Source: JBCDCB01 sp039182735
GTDB taxonomy: Bacteria; Planctomycetota; Phycisphaerae; Phycisphaerales; UBA1924
DNA length: 64,000 nt
Direction: 5' to 3'
Assembly (NCBI GenBank): GCA_039182735.1
Contig: JBCDCB010000012.1
Location: 1-64,000 of the forward strand
The notes under the pieces were generated by a model. That model searched no databases and had not been told where the DNA came from. It saw only the letters and a program-made list of their open reading frames with translations. Positions within the stretch are counted from its first letter, which is position 1. Every line of letters begins with the position of its first letter. The translations under genes and the position numbers were made by a program. Of this stretch, positions 61,193 to 64,000 are shown piece by piece.

Positions 61193-61726
61193 TCAGAGCA
61201 CGATGGGTTCCTGGCGCCCGTCGGGGGGCGCGCTCGAGATCCCGAGGTGCTCGAGCAGCAGCGCGAGCTGCGACGCGTCGTGCGCGTCGAAGGCGTTGAC
61301 TTGGTGCGAATCGACGTCGAGCACGGCATCGCACGTGCCGTCGGACTTGAGCAGGGGGACGACCACTTCGCTCGCGTCGTTGGGGTCGCAGGCGATGTAG
61401 TTGTCGCCGAGCGTTGTCACGTCTGGGATGAGCAGGGCGCGCCGCTCGGTCATGCAGCGTCCGCAGGCGCCGTGGAGTTCGATGGGGGAGCAGGCGGGCG
61501 TGTCGCGCGACGGGCCGAGGACCATCTGCTGCGGGTTCTCGGGATCGCGGACGTAGATGCCGACCCAGGAGTAGAAGGGCGGGCCGGCGCTCTCGGGCCC
61601 GCTGTTGGAGAAGGCGTTCCAGAGCGCATCGATAAGGGCGCGCATGGATTCGTCGCGCGACGGCTGTGGCTGCAGCGACAGCAGCGGCGTGTAGTCGCGT
61701 TGGAACTGGGTTGGCTCACCACTCAT
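61193..61726 (-). CDS. GAF-domain protein, free methionine-R-sulfoxide reductase-like
   Basis: 177 residues. 'FYSWVGIYVRDPENPQQMVLGP' starts the GAF fold; 'GACGRCMTERRALLIPDV', 'NYIACDPNDASEVVVPLL' and 'VLDVDSHQVNAFDAHD' match the fRMsr pattern, including the catalytic Cys of IACD and two further Cys residues. It would reduce free Met-R-sulfoxide in the cytoplasm. The N-terminal 40 residues are extra. Activity is inferred from motif. Confidence 0.8.
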   Translation of the reverse strand: MSGEPTQFQRDYTPLLSLQPQPSRDESMRALIDALWNAFSNSGPESAGPPFYSWVGIYVRDPENPQQMVLGPSRDTPACSPIELHGACGRCMTERRALLIPDVTTLGDNYIACDPNDASEVVVPLLKSDGTCDAVLDVDSHQVNAFDAHDASQLALLLEHLGISSAPPDGRQEPIVL

Positions 61727-61810
61727 GCGGCGCGGGGTCCTCGTCGGCGCACACGCCGGCACCGACCGGATACGAACGCGGCGGGCGAGCGGTCGCGGGG
61801 CTCGATCAGA

Positions 61811-62053
61811 TCACATCGTCGCGCTGGTGTAGGGCATGAGGCCCATGTAGCGGGCGCGCTTGATGGCCTGCGAGATCATGCGCTGCTCTTTGGCCGAGAC
61901 GCCCAGCTTCTTGCGACCGTGGATCTTCCCGTTGGGGGTGATCATGCGGCGGAGGGTCTCGATGTCTTTGTAGTCGATGACGACCTTGCCGGTGCCGGTG
62001 GTGGTCGTGACGCGCTGGCCCCGGATGCCGGGACCGCCGATGAAGCGGCTCAT
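61811..62053 (-). CDS. rpsR: 30S ribosomal protein S18
   Basis: 80 residues from the ATG after GAGGAGC. Signatures are 'VVIDYKDIETLRRMITPNGKI' (approximately) and 'KQ/KEQRMISQAIKRARYMGLMPY'. It lacks the zinc-binding Cys residues, so it is the C-minus form. It binds 16S rRNA with S6. rpsF, ssb and rplI, its usual neighbours, are not here. Confidence 0.95.
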   Translation of the reverse strand: MSRFIGGPGIRGQRVTTTTGTGKVVIDYKDIETLRRMITPNGKIHGRKKLGVSAKEQRMISQAIKRARYMGLMPYTSATM

Positions 62054-62292
62054 GCGATGCTCCTCGTCGTGGACTGTGGCCCGCCCGCGTCCCACCGACG
62101 CGATCCGGGCGACAAGGTTGAGAGGCGGAGCGTAGCCTCCCCCGGGGAGCCCGACAAGGCTCTCAAACCCGAATCGTGCCCCGTTCCGCCAGGTCAGGCT
62201 GAAGGCGTATCGTCCGCACATACGAAAGAAGCGTAGAGCCCCGGCGGTTCGCCGAGCGGGCACACGCGAGTCAGCCAATCGGGAGGGCAGCC

Positions 62293-62622
62293 ATGCCGAC
62301 CTACGTGTACGAGACAATCAAGCAGGACGGGAGCGCCGGCGAGACCTTCGAGGTCATGCAGCGCATGAGCGAGGACGCCCTCACCCAGCACCCCGAGACC
62401 GGCGAGCCCGTCCGGCGCGTCATCACCGCGCCCAACATCTCCACCGAGCACACGCCCGGCAAGGAGAAGAACATGCTCAGCGACAAGAACCTCGACCGCC
62501 TGGGCTTCACCAAGTATGTCAACACCGGCAGCGGCTACGACAAGACCGCCGGCAGCGGGCCGTCGTCACTGCCCCAGGTCAACGGCGGCGGGCCCTGCGG
62601 CAGCGGGTGCGGGTGTCACTGA
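62293..62622 (+). CDS. FmdB-like protein with degenerate zinc ribbon
   Basis: 109 residues; GGAGGG supports the ATG. 'MPTYVYETIKQDGSAGETFEVMQRMSEDALTQHP' and 'GEPVRRVI' align by pattern with FmdB-family zinc ribbons (MPtYeY.C..CG..fe..q...d..L..CP.CG..v.rv), but all four ribbon Cys positions are replaced. A Cys cluster appears instead at the extreme C-terminus ('GPCGSGCGCH'). It is divergent from rpsR (239-base gap). The role is unknown; FmdB itself is a putative regulator. Confidence 0.72.
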   Translation: MPTYVYETIKQDGSAGETFEVMQRMSEDALTQHPETGEPVRRVITAPNISTEHTPGKEKNMLSDKNLDRLGFTKYVNTGSGYDKTAGSGPSSLPQVNGGGPCGSGCGCH

Positions 62623-62719
62623 GCGGAAGGCGTCAGGCACTGGGCACTTGTTCAGATGATGCCGGCGACACACTGACTCGCACGAGACGCCTTTGGCGCT
62701 TCGTGGCACGGAGCCCGTC

Positions 62720-63172
62720 TCATTCGCCAAAGGAATCAGCGGACGGCCGCGCCGCACGCACGGCGCTCGGTGGGACCAGCCCCGTGTTGTTGCCCCATGA
62801 CGTGCGCACATAGCTCAAGATCGCCGCGATCTCGGTATCGCTCAGGTAGGCGAACGCCGGCATCTCGGCGCTGTAATCGCCCGAGGGCGGCAGCATCGTC
62901 TCGGCGCTCAGCCCGATGCCGCGCACCGTCAGCTCGACCATCGCGTCGGCGGAGCCGGTGTTCGACGCCCATCCGGTGAGCGCGGGCTGCATCCCCGGCA
63001 CGCCGTCGCCGTTGACCATGTGGCACGCGAGACAGTGCTGCGTATAGAGCGCCTCGCCCTGCGCGAGCAGTTCGCTGGGGTGGATGTCGTCGATCGCGGC
63101 GGCTTGCGGCGCGCTCGATTCCGAACACGCGGCGAGCAGCGCGACCGCCAGCAGCGCGATCGATCGGGTCAT
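62720..63172 (-). CDS. Cytochrome c lipoprotein
   Basis: 150 residues with a lipoprotein signal ('LLAVALLAACSES'). The haem site is 'QHCLACHMVNGDG' (CxxCH), with the probable axial Met in 'SAEMPAFAYLSD'. It resembles class I cytochromes that accept electrons from dehydrogenases. Its ATG overlaps the stop of the sorbosone-dehydrogenase-like gene (ATGA), so the two very probably work together in periplasmic sugar or alcohol oxidation. Confidence 0.9.
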   Translation of the reverse strand: MTRSIALLAVALLAACSESSAPQAAAIDDIHPSELLAQGEALYTQHCLACHMVNGDGVPGMQPALTGWASNTGSADAMVELTVRGIGLSAETMLPPSGDYSAEMPAFAYLSDTEIAAILSYVRTSWGNNTGLVPPSAVRAARPSADSFGE

Positions 63173-64000
63173 TCTTCGCCCGCGTGCGTCACGCGCCAGA
63201 TGCGCCCGCGCTGCGAGTCGCTGATGAACAGCGCGCCGTCCGGCGCCACCGCGAGGCCCATCGGACGGTATCGCGCCTCGCGCGGCGACATGATGCTCTC
63301 CTTGCCCTTGAAGCCGTCGGCAAACACCTCGTAGTCTCCGCTCGGCAGGTCGCCGTCGAAGGGCGTGAAGGTCACGTTGTAGCCCTTCTGCTCGAAGGGT
63401 CCGCGGTTCCACGAGCCGTGCCACGCGATGAACGCGCCGCCGTGGTAGCGCTCGGGGAACGCGTCGGCGTCGTAGAAGATGAGCCCGTTGGGCGCCCAGT
63501 GACCCGGGAATGCCTGGATGGGTTTCTCGAAGTCTTCGTCGCTGACGGTGTCGCCGTCGCCGCCGTACTCCGGCGCGACCATGCGCTCGCCTTCGAAGTG
63601 GTTGTAGTAGGTGTAGGGCCAGCCGGCGTCGAACGTGTCGTCGCGGATGATGTGGAGCTCTTCGGCGGGGAGCTCGGCGTTCTGCTCGGGCGAGTAGTGC
63701 TCGCGGAAGAGCGAGTCGAGCTGATCGCGCCCGTGCTGCACGACGTACAGCGTGTCGTTGATCGGGTTCACCGCGATCGCGACGCAGTGACGCAGGCCCG
63801 TCGCGAATCGCGATCCGTCGGCTTGCGAGACGCCGAGCTGATCGTGCTCGAATCGCCAGATGCCCGCGGCGCGCTCGAGCTGCGGGCACGGGCGCAGGCC
63901 CGGCGAGCCCGGCGTGCGCATCTGCGCCTGGCACGCATTCGAAGGCGCGCCGACCGTGACGTAGATGTTGCCCGCGTCGTCGAAGTCGAAGGGCTTGGCG
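63169..64000 (-). CDS. PQQ-dependent sugar (sorbosone/glucose) dehydrogenase-like protein (5' end off the window)
   Basis: The frame is open to the right edge, leaving 276 visible codons of the C-terminal part. Beta-propeller signatures of the glucose/sorbosone dehydrogenase family are 'FDDAGNIYVTVGAPS', 'LRHCVAIAVNPI', 'DAGWPYTYYN', 'IAWHGSWNR' and 'GLAVAPDGALFISDSQRGRIWRV'. The family oxidises aldoses or sorbosone in the periplasm with PQQ. It is translationally coupled to the cytochrome c gene, which would take the electrons. The N-terminus and signal peptide lie outside the window. Confidence 0.87.
   Translation of the reverse strand, partial: AKPFDFDDAGNIYVTVGAPSNACQAQMRTPGSPGLRPCPQLERAAGIWRFEHDQLGVSQADGSRFATGLRHCVAIAVNPINDTLYVVQHGRDQLDSLFREHYSPEQNAELPAEELHIIRDDTFDAGWPYTYYNHFEGERMVAPEYGGDGDTVSDEDFEKPIQAFPGHWAPNGLIFYDADAFPERYHGGAFIAWHGSWNRGPFEQKGYNVTFTPFDGDLPSGDYEVFADGFKGKESIMSPREARYRPMGLAVAPDGALFISDSQRGRIWRVTHAGEE

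Noticed and set aside
62623..62719. Inverted repeat AAGGCGTC...GACGCCTT between convergent genes
   Set aside because: The arms are 51 bases apart with no T-run, so a terminator role is not supported.

Overview
The window is high-GC bacterial chromosomal DNA, most likely from Planctomycetota, class Phycisphaerae. This rests on several traits seen together: secreted proteins ending in a PAPG...hydrophobic...RRRR tail (a PEP-CTERM-like exosortase signal), secreted proteins ending in a short 'PGD.DGDG...ADIT..VSNLGCG' dockerin-like motif, an exosortase/EpsI/Wza/Wzc polysaccharide locus, paired secreted ClpP-like proteins, and many GTG starts and overlapping genes. The assignment is inferred from these hallmarks; no 16S rRNA is present. 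No plasmid, phage, transposase or CRISPR signal was seen.

Layout. 1-9180 (all minus): the start of a large secreted beta-helix/FG-GAP protein running off the left edge, LemA with a DUF3137-like partner, an M14 carboxypeptidase, a TlpA-like thioredoxin and a TVP38-type membrane protein. 9335-12458: a PEP-CTERM-like protein, a lower-GC membrane-protein gene apparently split by a frameshift next to tRNA-Ser(UGA), a 678-base stretch with no gene, and a second PEP-CTERM-like protein. 12635-15001: a BaiN/HI0933-type flavoprotein facing an M42-like peptidase.

15081-22404 is the most striking unit: a complete histidine operon, hisG-hisC::HAD-hisB-hisH-hisF-hisA::hisI::hisE-hisD, with every junction overlapping. 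It is preceded by a 21-codon leader ORF with seven His codons, then mutually exclusive antiterminator and terminator hairpins. I read this as classical transcription attenuation. Two gene fusions let seven genes cover the whole pathway, including the histidinol-phosphate phosphatase step.

22457-34528 carries two secreted proteins with dockerin-like tails, an SRPBCC protein, a DCC-type thiol oxidoreductase, a group II decarboxylase, an M3 peptidase, two tandem secreted ClpP-like proteins and the CCA-adding enzyme (tRNA-Ser here has no encoded CCA). 34720-49338 is a long minus-strand block for envelope polysaccharide and protein sorting: Wza-like export protein, exosortase, EpsI-like protein, a 1544-residue TPR protein, Wzc-like ATPase, an NAD-dependent epimerase and a WecA/MraY-type transferase, followed by an AhpD-like protein and RsmD.

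49550-64000 holds lipA, small lipoprotein and secreted genes, an EVE-domain protein, an unusual membrane-anchored Cys-repeat protein with a strong UUCG-loop terminator, an ALDH7 dehydrogenase coupled to dinB (itself coupled to a 28-residue Arg-rich ORF), a duplicated GspG-like protein, dnaK, an fRMsr-like GAF protein, rpsR, an FmdB-like protein, and a cytochrome c next to a sorbosone-dehydrogenase-like protein that runs off the right edge.
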